Origin: Hyphomonadaceae bacterium | GTDB taxonomy: Bacteria > Pseudomonadota > Alphaproteobacteria > Caulobacterales > Aquidulcibacteraceae | Assembly (NCBI GenBank): GCA_014378995.1 | Contig: JACMMP010000246.1 | Location: 1-49,251, forward strand | Length of the DNA: 49,251 nucleotides | Direction: 5' to 3' | In this document: positions 1 to 8,244 of the stretch, one piece after another | Layout: each line of letters opens with the position of its first letter | Numbering within the stretch: the stretch's first letter is position 1 | Notes under the pieces: generated by a model | Database searches by the model: none | What the model was told of the DNA's origin: nothing | Seen by the model: only the letters and a program-made list of their open reading frames with translations | Made by a program: the position numbers and the translations under genes

Positions 1-475
1 CGTTTTGCCCGACCTTTTCGCCGATGGAACGAACGCCGCCCCAATAGGTGCCGATGCCGCCGCCATTGGAGGCGAGCCATACGTTCTCGTTCCACGTGTC
101 CATGATGCCGTCGAGTGAATCGCCGACAGCATTCAGAAAGCACGAGATCGGCAGCCCGCGTTCGGCGCCGCCATTCGACAGCACCGGCGTTGCCGGCATG
201 AACCAGAGCCGGGACATGTAATCGTAGATGCGTTGCGCGTGGCCGATGTCGTCGGCGAACGCGACCGCGACACGCGCAAACATGTCCTGATAGCTTTCGC
301 CGGCGAGCAGGTAGCGATCGTTGAGCGTCGTCTTGCCGAACTCAGTCAGCAGCGCATCGCGGCTCGGGTCCGTAACGACCTTCTCCACGACCTTGAGCGG
401 GCGCAGCGGCTTGGGCTTGCCACGGTGGACATCGCCCATACGGTGGACCCCTGCTTTTTCCGCTCTTGCCTGCAT
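1..475 (-). CDS. nrdA: Ribonucleoside-diphosphate reductase, alpha subunit (5' part only)
   Basis: Only the N-terminal 158 codons are in the window; the gene runs off the left edge. The catalytic subunit reduces ribonucleotides to deoxyribonucleotides in the cytoplasm. Seen: PATPVLSNGG, then CFLNAVGDSLDGI and SNGGGIGTYWGGVRSIG, which are characteristic of the RNR large-subunit barrel entrance, including the active-site cysteine region. The short N-terminus leaves no room for an ATP-cone. I start at the ATG at 473-475; a second in-frame ATG lies 12 codons in. An NrdR-like palindrome lies about 85 bp upstream, which fits repression by NrdR. Class I is more likely than class II because class II proteins of alphaproteobacteria begin differently, but the missing C-terminus would settle it. 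Confidence 0.85.
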   Translation of the reverse strand, partial: MQARAEKAGVHRMGDVHRGKPKPLRPLKVVEKVVTDPSRDALLTEFGKTTLNDRYLLAGESYQDMFARVAVAFADDIGHAQRIYDYMSRLWFMPATPVLSNGGAERGLPISCFLNAVGDSLDGIMDTWNENVWLASNGGGIGTYWGGVRSIGEKVGQN

Positions 476-560
476 GTTCCAGCCCCCGAATTTAGCTCTG
501 TGTTAATCCGACTCGGTGCTGGCCCAAACCACGACCCCTAGGGCTCGAACCGTCACCGTA

Positions 561-576
561 CCGCTATATATAGTGA
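561..576. promoter_or_regulatory. NrdR box upstream of the RNR gene
   Basis: This 16-bp element has the core CTATATATAG, a perfect palindrome at 564-573. It fits the NrdR consensus acaCwAtATaTwGtgt at all central positions. It lies 85 bp upstream of the RNR start codon. NrdR is the usual repressor of RNR operons and normally binds two boxes about 31 bp apart; I could find only one clear box here. Confidence 0.7.
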
Positions 577-943
577 TGACATCCGTTAATTGCCGGTCAA
601 TGCCGAACCGTCTGACAGGCTGATTTTTTCGGGGGGAAGCTGTTGGTGGGCCTGTGGAAAACCACCCTCGTTAACCATGACGACCGGCCTTTCGCCGGTG
701 TCATTTCGGCTTTTCTGCCCCTTTTCCGGCGCATTCGTTTACGTCTCCGCGCGGGGCTTCTGAACTGCCCTTAATCTCCGCACCGGCCCCCTGAGCCGGC
801 GATTCTCGGGCCGAGTCGGGCCGGCGGTCCGTAGAATCGGGCCGCCCCAGCAGAATCTAGCGGATCGGACCGCCGCGCCGATTGCTTTCCGCAGCCAGCC
901 GGGCAAACGCCTGCGCTGAACTTGGGCGGGGACACCAGAACCG
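577..943. other. Intergenic region between RNR and the DMT transporter
   Basis: Together with 476-560 this is a 468-bp stretch with no convincing gene; ORFs over it are shadows. It holds the divergent promoters and a short hairpin (accggc at 683-688 with gccggt at 694-699) without a T-tract. The stretch at 651-660 resembles a DnaA box only weakly. Nothing else was recognised. Confidence 0.6.
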
Positions 944-1822
944 ATGGCGGAGGGCGGCGCAAAGGGCGGGGCGGCGCTGGCGGTGCTGGTGGGCGCGGCC
1001 CTGATCGGCCTCGCCCCCATAGGCGTCCGGCTTTCGGAGTTGCCGCCGGTCGCCACCAATATGTGGCGCTTCATCTTCGCGCTGCCGATCCTGGCGCTGT
1101 GGGCGGCGCACGATAAGCCCGCGGACGGGCGCGACCGTGGGCTCCTGCTTATCGCCGGCGTGTTCTTTGCGCTCGAACTCAGCCTCTGGGCGGCCTCACT
1201 CACAAAAACCACTGTCGCCAACGCGACGCTGCTCACCAACATGACGCCGATTTTCGCGGCGCTGTTCGGATGGCTGCTGCTGAAGGAGCGCATCGCGCCC
1301 AGTGTTCTCTTTGGCGGCGCAGTGGCGCTCGTTGGCGCCGTGCTGCTGGCGATCGGCCGCAGCGCCGCCGGCCCGGCCAGCGGCGAGGAGGGCTGGCTCG
1401 GCGATATCATGGCGACGGGCTCGGCGTTCGGGTACGCCGCGTATCTCTTGATGGTGCGGTCGATCGGCAAACGCGTCGGCGTCGGCGGCGTCATGTTCTG
1501 GGCGGGCCTCAGCGGCGTCGCGGTGACGTTCGCGCTGGCGCTGCTGCTCGGTGAGCCGCTCCTGCCGCACTCGCTGCAAGGCTGGCTCATCCTGATCGGC
1601 CTCGGCGTCGTTACCCAGGTCGGCGGGCAGGGGCTGATCGCTTACGGCGTCGGCCGTCTGCCAATCCTCGTTTCCACCGTACTGCTGTGGATGCAGCCGC
1701 TGGCGGCGGCGGCGCTGTCCTGGATCATCTTCGGCGAAGCGCTGGGACCCATCGCGTTTGCCGGCGCCGCTTTCATCCTTGCTGGATTGTTCGTTGTGCA
1801 GCGTGCGCGCGCGAAGCCTTAA
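944..1822 (+). CDS. DMT-superfamily (EamA) transporter
   Basis: A 292-residue inner-membrane protein with about ten hydrophobic segments arranged as two EamA repeats, the usual length for drug/metabolite transporters. Each half ends in the typical loop before a helix (MTPIFAALFGWLLLKERI in the first half, WMQPLAAAALSWIIFGEAL in the second), which is the EamA signature of an inward P followed by an acidic/basic pair. The substrate cannot be read from the sequence. A GGCGGGGA stretch about 7 nt upstream serves as ribosome site. The stop codon overlaps that of the convergent lepB within a TTAA. Confidence 0.88.
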   Translation: MAEGGAKGGAALAVLVGAALIGLAPIGVRLSELPPVATNMWRFIFALPILALWAAHDKPADGRDRGLLLIAGVFFALELSLWAASLTKTTVANATLLTNMTPIFAALFGWLLLKERIAPSVLFGGAVALVGAVLLAIGRSAAGPASGEEGWLGDIMATGSAFGYAAYLLMVRSIGKRVGVGGVMFWAGLSGVAVTFALALLLGEPLLPHSLQGWLILIGLGVVTQVGGQGLIAYGVGRLPILVSTVLLWMQPLAAAALSWIIFGEALGPIAFAGAAFILAGLFVVQRARAKP

Positions 1823-2574
1823 TGGCGCAGCGGGCGCAGCCAGCGCGGCATCGTGCACGCGATTGATACGTCGCGCGCGCACGCGTCGATCCGCGTTGCG
1901 TAGATGATCTCCGCGCGGCCGATGAGATTGTCGATCGGCACCACGCCCATGCCATCCCAACGGCTGTCCAGCGAGTTGTCGCGATTGTCGCCCATGAAGA
2001 AGAGTTGGCCTTGCGGCACGAGAAAAGGCCCGAAATTATCGAACGGGCTGGATGACATGGTGCTGTGCACGGCATGCGCGGCGCCGTCCGGCAATGTCTC
2101 TTCTGCGCGCTGCGTCCATGCGCGGGCGCCGGGATGCGCCAGGCGCAACAGGAGTTCGGGCGTGGTCGTCGGTACGGCTTGACCGTTGATGAGAAGCGCG
2201 CCGTCGCGAAGCTCGATGGTGTCGCCCGGCAAGCCGATCAGGCGCTTGATCATCGTCTCGCCCGAGCGGGGATGAATGAAAACGGCGACGTCGCCGCGCC
2301 GCGGCAGGCGCTCGAAAAAGCGATGCTCGCCGGCGGGCAACAAGCGCCCGGCCTCGAACGGGAGCGAGTGGCGGCTGTAGCCATAGGCGAACTTGGACAC
2401 GGTCACCCGATCCCCCACCTCCAGATGCGGCACCATGCTTTCGGACGGTATTTCGAACTGGGCGAAGGCGACGGTGGTGAAAGCCATGTAGGCGAGGAAT
2501 GCGCCGGCGACGGTTTTCAGCCATTCCGGCGCCTCATTACGCCAATCGCTCTTTCCCGTTTCAGCTTCGTCCAT
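1819..2574 (-). CDS. lepB: Signal peptidase I
   Basis: Membrane-bound serine/lysine protease that removes signal peptides on the periplasmic face. One N-terminal membrane segment (about residues 18-38) precedes PSESM with the catalytic Ser near residue 46. KRLIGLPGD carries the general-base Lys near 110, and GDNRDNSLDSR is the conserved box E. At 251 residues the length is normal. I use the ATG at 2574; a GTG lies directly before it, and a GGAG 7 nt upstream fits the ATG. It is not clustered with rnc or era, unlike many relatives. The 3' end overlaps the DMT stop tail to tail. Confidence 0.96.
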   Translation of the reverse strand: MDEAETGKSDWRNEAPEWLKTVAGAFLAYMAFTTVAFAQFEIPSESMVPHLEVGDRVTVSKFAYGYSRHSLPFEAGRLLPAGEHRFFERLPRRGDVAVFIHPRSGETMIKRLIGLPGDTIELRDGALLINGQAVPTTTPELLLRLAHPGARAWTQRAEETLPDGAAHAVHSTMSSSPFDNFGPFLVPQGQLFFMGDNRDNSLDSRWDGMGVVPIDNLIGRAEIIYATRIDACARDVSIACTMPRWLRPLRH

Positions 2575-2657
2575 CACAAATCTCCTGGGCGGGGAGGCTG
2601 TGCGGCGAACAATCCGCCGTCAAGCCCGATGCGGCGGAGGCGCTTTTGACGCGAGCA

Positions 2658-3299
2658 ATGACAGCCATCCTCGGCGGCCTGAAGGATGTCATCTTCGGGC
2701 GACTAACCTGGTTTGCGCTGATTAACCTGGTAATCGCCGTGACGCTGACCGTCCTCGCCGCTACGGCGCTGATCCGCTACGTAGTGCCGCTGATTCCCGA
2801 TGGCGCGGGCTGGCTCGCGAACGTCAGCACGTTCGGCGAGTTCGTGGCGAGCATCGCCGTGGTCGTGCTGGCGATCGCGCTATCGCCGGCGATCTCGATG
2901 ATTGTCGGCGGCGTGCTGTTCGATTTTGCCGCCGAACGTGTGGAGAAGAAGATCGGCGCGCCGAAAGCGCGCAATGTGCCGCTGCATCAAGGCGTGTTAA
3001 ACGGCGTGCGCATCGCTTTGCCGGCGCTTCTGCTCAACCTCGTCGCGATCCCGCTCTACTTCATTCCAGGCATTAACGCGGTGACGTTCTACACGCTGAA
3101 CGGTTTCCTGATGGGACGTGAGTACGCGACCATCACCGCCGCGCGGCACATGAGCTATGCCGACGCGGTCGCGCTGAGGAAACGTCACGGCCTCAGCTTC
3201 TTCTTCGTCGGGCTCGCTTGCTCCGTCATTCCCTTCTTCGCGCCTTTGGTGGGCGCAAGCGCGATGACGCGGCTGGTGCAGTCGCTCCGCGGCCCATAG
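2658..3299 (+). CDS. EI24/CysZ-like integral membrane protein
   Basis: A 213-residue protein with about four to five hydrophobic segments. The central conserved stretch (LPALLLNLVAIPLYFIPGIN, then NGFLMGREY) matches the EI24 domain family (CysZ-like). CysZ is a sulfate channel, but most alphaproteobacterial EI24 proteins have no proven substrate, so none is assigned. Start choice is uncertain. The ATG at 2658 has its nearest GGAGG (2636-2640) 17 nt away, whereas an in-frame TTG at 2646 sits 5 nt after that GGAGG and may be the real start, adding four residues. It is divergent from lepB. Confidence 0.8.
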   Translation: MTAILGGLKDVIFGRLTWFALINLVIAVTLTVLAATALIRYVVPLIPDGAGWLANVSTFGEFVASIAVVVLAIALSPAISMIVGGVLFDFAAERVEKKIGAPKARNVPLHQGVLNGVRIALPALLLNLVAIPLYFIPGINAVTFYTLNGFLMGREYATITAARHMSYADAVALRKRHGLSFFFVGLACSVIPFFAPLVGASAMTRLVQSLRGP

Positions 3300-3345
3300 C
3301 GATTTTCCAAAACGTGCTTGCCAACCCGCGCCGTTTGGCATAATC

Positions 3346-3361
3346 GTAACCGTATGGTTAC
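3346..3361. promoter_or_regulatory. Palindromic operator over the ArsR-family start codon
   Basis: A perfect inverted repeat, GTAACC-gtat-GGTTAC, contains the ATG of the ArsR-type regulator. A -10-like CATAAT at 3339-3344 and a -35-like TTGCCA at 3318-3323 lie just upstream (15-bp gap). Transcription would therefore start within or beside the palindrome. This is a plausible autorepression site; the assignment to ArsR is inference from position. Confidence 0.6.
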
Positions 3362-3707
3362 AAAAGCCCGGCCGCGGACGGAAGGCGCATTCGGCGCGAT
3401 TGCCGATCCTACGCGCCGGGCGATCCTCGATCTGGTGCGCCACCGCGAGATGAGCGCGGGCGACATCGCGCGGCGTTTCCCGGTCAGCCGCCCAGCCATC
3501 GCCAAGCACATGCGCGTGCTGCGGCAGGCCGGTCTGCTGCGTGAGCGGCGCGAGGCGACGTCACGCTATTACACGCTCGATCCCTCCGCCTTACAGGCGG
3601 TGGATCAGTGGCTCGCGCCCTACCGCTTGTTCTGGGCGGCGCGGCTGGTCGATCTCAAACGTGTGGTGGAAGAAGAGGCGAAAGCCAAACCGAAGAAGGG
3701 CGAGTGA
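3354..3707 (+). CDS. ArsR/SmtB-family winged-helix transcriptional regulator
   Basis: A 117-residue regulator. The helix-turn-helix (about residues 10-65) has the family pattern ADPTRRAILDLV, SAGDIARRF, SRPAIAKHMRVLRQAGLL and the wing RREATSRYYTL. No cysteine metal-site motif is visible, so this belongs to the non-metal class commonly coupled to SRPBCC proteins. The start at 3354 is chosen because upstream residues do not fit the family and the operator overlaps it. Its TGA stop overlaps the ATG of the SRPBCC gene by one base, indicating translational coupling. It probably represses its own operon. Confidence 0.93.
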   Translation: MVTKARPRTEGAFGAIADPTRRAILDLVRHREMSAGDIARRFPVSRPAIAKHMRVLRQAGLLRERREATSRYYTLDPSALQAVDQWLAPYRLFWAARLVDLKRVVEEEAKAKPKKGE

Positions 3708-4612
3708 TGAGCGCGTTGAAGCACGAATTTACGTGGAAGATTCCGGCGCCGCCCGCGCGTGTGTTCACCGCGCTTACCAATGCAGATGATCTGCAAGGCT
3801 GGTTCGCCGAGCACGCCGAAGTGGCGCCGCACGTCGGCGGCGCTTATCGCTTCTGGGGCAAGCACACGCTGGGGACGCCCGCGCCGGCGGACGCGCACGG
3901 CCAGATCACGCGCTTCGAACCGAACAAGAGCGTCGCCTATACGTGGCGCCTGCAAGAGCGCGACAGCGAAGTAAGTTTTGAGGTCGAAGCCGACCCCGAG
4001 AACGCGGAAGCCAGCATTGTGAAAGGCGCCCACACGTTCGCCGAAGCGCCGGCGATCAATCGCGCCAAGGAAATGATCGACGATCTCTGGCGCTTCAATT
4101 GGGGAAATTTCTCCGCTCATCTCGCCGGCGGGCAGGGCAAGCTGCTGGTTGATTATGCGGCGAAGGATCCGAACGTCGCACTCTCGATCTATATCGATGC
4201 GCCGCCCTCAGCGGTTTTCCGCACTCTGATCGATCCGGAAAAAATACAGCAATGGTTCGGCGTCGCGGCCGCTGTCGATCCCCGCATTGGGGGTGATTGG
4301 CATCTCAAAATGGAGTTCGAGAAAGACGGCCAGAAGATCACCTCGCCGCCGTGCATGATTCTCGATTTCGTTGAAAACGAGCGCCTTGCGATCTCCTGGC
4401 CCGACTGGCGCGGCGACAAGAGCGTACCGGATCAGCGCGTGCTCTGGAAACTGGCGCCGGAAGGCGCCGGCACGCGGGTTGAACTGGTGCACGATGGTTT
4501 CGTTCGTGCGGTCGACATCAGCGATTATCCGTTCGGTTGGGGCTGGTTTCTGTCTCGCATCAGCGCGGTGGCCGTGGGCAAACCGCTCGAGCAGCCTGCG
4601 CACGAACATTGA
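3707..4612 (+). CDS. Tandem SRPBCC (AHSA1-type) domain protein
   Basis: A 301-residue protein with two successive SRPBCC/AHSA1 domains, about residues 5-140 and 145-290. Each begins with the family pattern of small hydrophobic-ligand-binding START-like domains: IPAPPARVFTALTNADDLQGWF in the first, IDAPPSAVFRTLIDPEKIQQWFG in the second. The ligand is unknown. Such proteins follow ArsR-type regulators in many genomes, as here, with a one-base overlap. The fusion of two domains is longer than the usual 140-160 residues. Two small membrane proteins follow. Confidence 0.88.
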   Translation: MSALKHEFTWKIPAPPARVFTALTNADDLQGWFAEHAEVAPHVGGAYRFWGKHTLGTPAPADAHGQITRFEPNKSVAYTWRLQERDSEVSFEVEADPENAEASIVKGAHTFAEAPAINRAKEMIDDLWRFNWGNFSAHLAGGQGKLLVDYAAKDPNVALSIYIDAPPSAVFRTLIDPEKIQQWFGVAAAVDPRIGGDWHLKMEFEKDGQKITSPPCMILDFVENERLAISWPDWRGDKSVPDQRVLWKLAPEGAGTRVELVHDGFVRAVDISDYPFGWGWFLSRISAVAVGKPLEQPAHEH

Positions 4613-4626
4613 GGATGACGCAAAAC

Positions 4627-5061
4627 ATGAAGGCGCTGGATATCGTCAAAGCCGCGGGCGTCGCGCTCGCTCTTATGGTTCTGAACGTCGCGGCGGCGTT
4701 CGCTGTCGTCTGGGTCTACGGCACGTTTATCGAACCTGGCCAGGAGGAAGCATTCTATCAGGCCGCCGCCCAGCGCATAGCGCCTTGGTCGAGCATCTTC
4801 GTCGGCATGCCGCTCTTCTTCGGCGCAGGCTGGGTGTTGACCAAGCGCAAGCCGGCGCGCAATGGCGTGGCCTTCGCGGCGGCATTCGCGCTGATCTACG
4901 CCATCACCGACGTATCCATCATCGTTGCCGCCGGCGCTCTGGCATCGCTCAGCGCGATAGTTGTCGCTTCCATGACGACAAAACTGCTTGCCGCTCTTGC
5001 AGGCGCACGTCTGGCCGCGCCGCACCGCACATTTCTACCGCACACAGAGCAGGAGCGCTAA
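4627..5061 (+). CDS. Small integral membrane protein, ArsR/SRPBCC operon
   Basis: A 144-residue protein with four predicted hydrophobic segments, and no family recognised with certainty. It follows the SRPBCC gene by 14 nt and is followed within 2 nt by a second membrane protein. ATG 4627 and ATG 4615 are both possible; a GAGG at 4611-4614 abuts 4615, so the later start is preferred. Position suggests co-expression with the ArsR regulator, and no function is assigned. Confidence 0.7.
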   Translation: MKALDIVKAAGVALALMVLNVAAAFAVVWVYGTFIEPGQEEAFYQAAAQRIAPWSSIFVGMPLFFGAGWVLTKRKPARNGVAFAAAFALIYAITDVSIIVAAGALASLSAIVVASMTTKLLAALAGARLAAPHRTFLPHTEQER

Positions 5062-5063
5062 AC

Positions 5064-5480
5064 ATGAATCGTGTTTCGTCTGTCGTTAGGATCGGTCTTG
5101 GCATCGTCGTTGGCGTGGCGCTTGGGCTTGGCGTCGTCATCGCCGGGGATACGATAAATCACGCATTGTTTCCGCCGCCGCATCTGTCTGAGTGGGAAAA
5201 CTACGTCGCCACCGCTCCGTTCGCCGCTTTCATCGGCTTGCCGATCGCTTATGCGTTGGCGGCTTTTGCCGCTGCGTTCGCGGGCGCCAAGATCGCCGCG
5301 CGCATTTGGGCCGGGTGGGTATCGGGAGGTTTGCTGACGGCGGCGACGTTCGCCAATCTCGTCATGGTTCACCATCCGCTATGGATGACGATAGCCTGCA
5401 TCGTTCTTGTGCCGCTCGCGGCCTGGTTCGGCGCCAAGCTGGCGGCCGCGCCAGCGCGGGCTCAGCCTTTGACCCAGTAA
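5064..5480 (+). CDS. Small integral membrane protein
   Basis: A 138-residue protein with four hydrophobic segments (roughly residues 8-28, 50-75, 85-105 and 110-130). It starts 2 nt after the preceding stop with an AGGAG at 5051-5055. It resembles its upstream neighbour in size and topology, and the two may act together in the membrane. Its last 19 bases overlap the convergent GNAT gene. No function is recognised. Confidence 0.72.
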   Translation: MNRVSSVVRIGLGIVVGVALGLGVVIAGDTINHALFPPPHLSEWENYVATAPFAAFIGLPIAYALAAFAAAFAGAKIAARIWAGWVSGGLLTAATFANLVMVHHPLWMTIACIVLVPLAAWFGAKLAAAPARAQPLTQ

Positions 5481-6199
5481 GTGTACGCGTACGCCGTGTC
5501 GAAGCCGTCGCTTGCGTAGAGCGCCACGGCGGCTTCGTTGCTTTGCTCCACTTGCAGGTAAGCTGTGTGCGCGCCGTTGGCGGCGCCCCAGCCGCACAAT
5601 GCGCGGACGATGTCGCGCGCGAGCCCTTGGCGGCGCGCATTGGGCGCCGTGCGCATGAGATAAAGCCCAAGCAATTCGTCGGTGACATCGCCAAAGCCGA
5701 TGGCGGCGGGCTGATGATCGAGCCGGGCGATGGCGAACGCGCGCGGCGGCGTCGTGCGCAGGACGATCTCGGCGCGCTCGGCGAAGTCCGCGGCGCTGGG
5801 CGCGGCGAGGCGCAGCGGCGTCCAGAACGAGTCGGTCGGCTCTTCGTCGATGCCCACGGAGCGGTCGGGGCCCGGCGTATGGCCGAGCGTGCGGGTCATC
5901 ACCAAAGTCGGCAGGTGCGCACGATATCCGCGCCGCGCGAGCGCTTCGGGCAGATGCGGCGGATGCACGCCGCCGTCGGCAAGCTTGAAGGCGGGGCGGA
6001 TGTTATGCGATTGCGCCCATTGCTCGGCCGCGTCGATTGACGCTTCGAGATCGGGGCCGGTCCACGCGATCGGCCACGTCGTGTTGACGCGCCACGATTT
6101 GCCGGCCGTCGCGAACGCGCGCCAGCCGTCGATGGTCGTTTCATGTTTGGCTGGCCAGGCGCGGATGCAGGCGCGTTCGAACGCAAGGACGCTTGTCAC
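5462..6199 (-). CDS. GNAT-family N-acetyltransferase
   Basis: A 245-residue protein with a C-terminal GNAT domain. The acetyl-CoA pyrophosphate loop is visible as RRQGLARDIV near residue 180, after the beta-4 strand (GLYLMRTAPNA), and is followed by QVEQSNEAAVALYASDGF, the typical motif B. The N-terminal half is probably a divergent GNAT-like domain. The start is GTG at 6199, overlapping the TGA of the ethylmalonyl-CoA mutase gene as GTGA, so the two are translationally coupled. The substrate is unknown. Confidence 0.85.
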   Translation of the reverse strand: MTSVLAFERACIRAWPAKHETTIDGWRAFATAGKSWRVNTTWPIAWTGPDLEASIDAAEQWAQSHNIRPAFKLADGGVHPPHLPEALARRGYRAHLPTLVMTRTLGHTPGPDRSVGIDEEPTDSFWTPLRLAAPSAADFAERAEIVLRTTPPRAFAIARLDHQPAAIGFGDVTDELLGLYLMRTAPNARRQGLARDIVRALCGWGAANGAHTAYLQVEQSNEAAVALYASDGFDTAYAYTYWVKG

Positions 6200-8163
6200 G
6201 CCCGATCCGCCACCAGCTTCACGACGTCGGCCATGATGCCGGTGATCTTGAAATCTTTGGGGGTGTAAACGCCGGCCACGCCCATTTGGCGAAGCGCTAG
6301 CGCGTCCGCTGGCGGAATGATGCCGCCGACCACGAGGGGCACGTTGTCCATACCTTCGGCGCGCATCAGGCGCACGACTTCCTGCACCAAATCCAGATGC
6401 GAGCCGGAGAGGATTGAAAGCCCCACGGCGTCCGCTTTCTTCTCCTTCGCGGCGGCGACAATTTCGGCGGGTGTCAGGCGGATGCCTTCATAGATCGTCT
6501 CCATGCCGACCGCGCGCGCGCGCGCGGCGATTTGCTCGGCGCCGTTGGAATGGCCGTCGAGCCCTGGTTTGCCGACAAGGAAGGTGAGCTGACGGCCAAG
6601 CTTTTCGCTAAGCGCGGCCACGTCCTGCTTAACGGCGTCGACATTCTCACCGCCAGTTTCAATCACCAGCGCGACGCCGGTGGGGCCGCGATATTCGCCG
6701 TACGCTTGGCGCAATGCGTGCGCCCATTCGCCGGTGGTGACGCCGGCCTTCGCGGCGGCGATCGAGGCCGGCATGATGTTCTGGTCCTCTTGCGCTGCCG
6801 CGAGCAACGCGGCGATCGCCGCTTCGACGGCTGCGACGTCGCGCTTATTGCGCCACGCCTTCAGCTGGGCGATCTGCTGACCTTCCACAGCGAGATCGAC
6901 GGTGTGAATATTCTTCTCGCCCGCTTCGAGCGGTGAGGGCTCGCCTTCGGTGTAGGCGTTGACGCCGATCACCTTCTGTTGGCCGGCTTCGATTTGCTCG
7001 ACACGGCGACGGTTGGACTCCACCAGCGCCGCCTTCATGTAATTGAGCGCGGCCGCCGCGCCGCCCAGTGTTTCGATGGTCTTTAACTCCGCGCGCGCGC
7101 CTTCGATCAATTGCGCGACCTTGGCTTCGATCACTCTCGAGCCGTCGAAAATGTCTTCGAACTCCAACAAGTCCGTCTCGTACGCCAACACTTGTTGCAT
7201 CCGGAGCGACCATTGTTGATCCCACGGCCGCGGTAAGCCGAGCGCCTCGTTCCACGCCGGCAACTGCACCGCGCGGGCGCGGGCGTCTTTAGAGAGCGTG
7301 ACTGCAAGCGTCTCCAGCAAAATGCGATAAACGTTGTTCTCCGCTTGCTGCTCGGTCAGCCCCAGGGAGTTTACCTGCACGCCATAGCGGAAGCGGCGCG
7401 CTTTTTCGTCGTCGACGCCGTAGCGTTCGCGGCCGATCTCATCCCAAAGCTTCACGAACGCGCGCATTTTGCAAAGCTCGGTAACGAAGCGCATGCCGGC
7501 GTTGACGAAGAACGAGATGCGGCTGAACACGAGCGCGAACCGCTCCGGCGCCACTTCGCCGCGCGCCTTAACTTCATCCAGCACGGCGATGGCGGCCGCG
7601 AGCGCAAACGCCAGCTCTTGCTCCGGCGTCGCGCCGGCTTCCTGCAAATGATAGGAGCACACGTTCATCGCGTTCCATTTCGGCAGAGCGTCGAGGCTCC
7701 AGGCGATGGTGTCGGCGGTGAGCTTCAGGCTCGGCGCGGGCGGAAATATGTAAGTGCCGCGCGAGAGATATTCCTTGAGGATGTCGTTCTGCGTTGTGCC
7801 GGTGAGCTTCTTCGGGTCGGCGCCTTGCTCCTCGGCGAGCGCTACATAAAGCGCGAGCAGCCATGCCGCCGGCGCGTTGATCGTCATCGACGTGTTCATC
7901 TGCTCGAGCGGGATGCCGTCGAACAAAGCGCGCATGTCGCCTAGGTGGCCAACGGGTACGCCGACTTTGCCCACTTCGCCGCGGGCGAGAATGTGGTCGG
8001 AATCGTATCCCGTTTGAGTAGGCAGATCGAACGCGACGGAAAGTCCCGTCTGCCCCTTCGCTAGGTTCGCCCGGTAGAGCTTGTTGGACTCCGCAGGCGT
8101 GGAATGGCCGGCATAGGTGCGGAAAATCCAGGGCGGATCGGGGGCATGTTGAAATGAAGTCAT
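6196..8163 (-). CDS. ecm: Ethylmalonyl-CoA mutase (B12-dependent)
   Basis: A 655-residue single-chain mutase that converts (2R)-ethylmalonyl-CoA to (2S)-methylsuccinyl-CoA in the ethylmalonyl-CoA pathway. The N-terminal barrel has RTYAGHST and GLSVAFDLPTQTGYDSDH. The segment MNVCSYHLQEAGATP is the Ecm-type substrate loop and differs from methylmalonyl-CoA mutases. The C-terminal cobalamin domain has the DGHSNG base-off motif near residue 535, then SGSH and VVGG. Ccr and a methylsuccinyl-CoA dehydrogenase, the flanking steps, lie within 9 kb, which supports Ecm over a plain MCM. ATG 8163 is preceded by an in-frame TTG; no strong Shine-Dalgarno is seen. The GNAT gene follows by overlap. Confidence 0.92.
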   Translation of the reverse strand: MTSFQHAPDPPWIFRTYAGHSTPAESNKLYRANLAKGQTGLSVAFDLPTQTGYDSDHILARGEVGKVGVPVGHLGDMRALFDGIPLEQMNTSMTINAPAAWLLALYVALAEEQGADPKKLTGTTQNDILKEYLSRGTYIFPPAPSLKLTADTIAWSLDALPKWNAMNVCSYHLQEAGATPEQELAFALAAAIAVLDEVKARGEVAPERFALVFSRISFFVNAGMRFVTELCKMRAFVKLWDEIGRERYGVDDEKARRFRYGVQVNSLGLTEQQAENNVYRILLETLAVTLSKDARARAVQLPAWNEALGLPRPWDQQWSLRMQQVLAYETDLLEFEDIFDGSRVIEAKVAQLIEGARAELKTIETLGGAAAALNYMKAALVESNRRRVEQIEAGQQKVIGVNAYTEGEPSPLEAGEKNIHTVDLAVEGQQIAQLKAWRNKRDVAAVEAAIAALLAAAQEDQNIMPASIAAAKAGVTTGEWAHALRQAYGEYRGPTGVALVIETGGENVDAVKQDVAALSEKLGRQLTFLVGKPGLDGHSNGAEQIAARARAVGMETIYEGIRLTPAEIVAAAKEKKADAVGLSILSGSHLDLVQEVVRLMRAEGMDNVPLVVGGIIPPADALALRQMGVAGVYTPKDFKITGIMADVVKLVADRA

Positions 8164-8169
8164 CAAGGT

Positions 8170-8237
8170 CTCGCCGCGCCACGGAACACTGCTTCATGCT
8201 GCACTGCAAGAAGATGAGTGCCCGTTAGCGCGGCGAG
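8170..8237. repeat. 10-bp perfect inverted repeat upstream of ecm
   Basis: CTCGCCGCGC at 8170-8179 and its exact complement GCGCGGCGAG at 8228-8237 enclose 48 bp. They lie between glsB (end 8245) and the ecm start (8163), where they would fold the ecm leader. No T-tract follows, so this is not a standard terminator. Function unknown. Confidence 0.5.
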
Positions 8238-8244
8238 CCGATGA

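Noticed and set aside
520-580. tRNA-like GGTTCGAGCCC in minus strand near 540
   Set aside because: The T-arm does not pair and no D-arm, anticodon arm or acceptor stem is visible; it is the RNR promoter region.
651-662. DnaA-box-like tgtggaaaa
   Set aside because: One mismatch and only a single site; no AT-rich unwinding region.
739-1590. Long antisense ORF over the DMT gene
   Set aside because: Low-complexity GC-driven frame opposite a clear membrane transporter; no domain or ribosome site.
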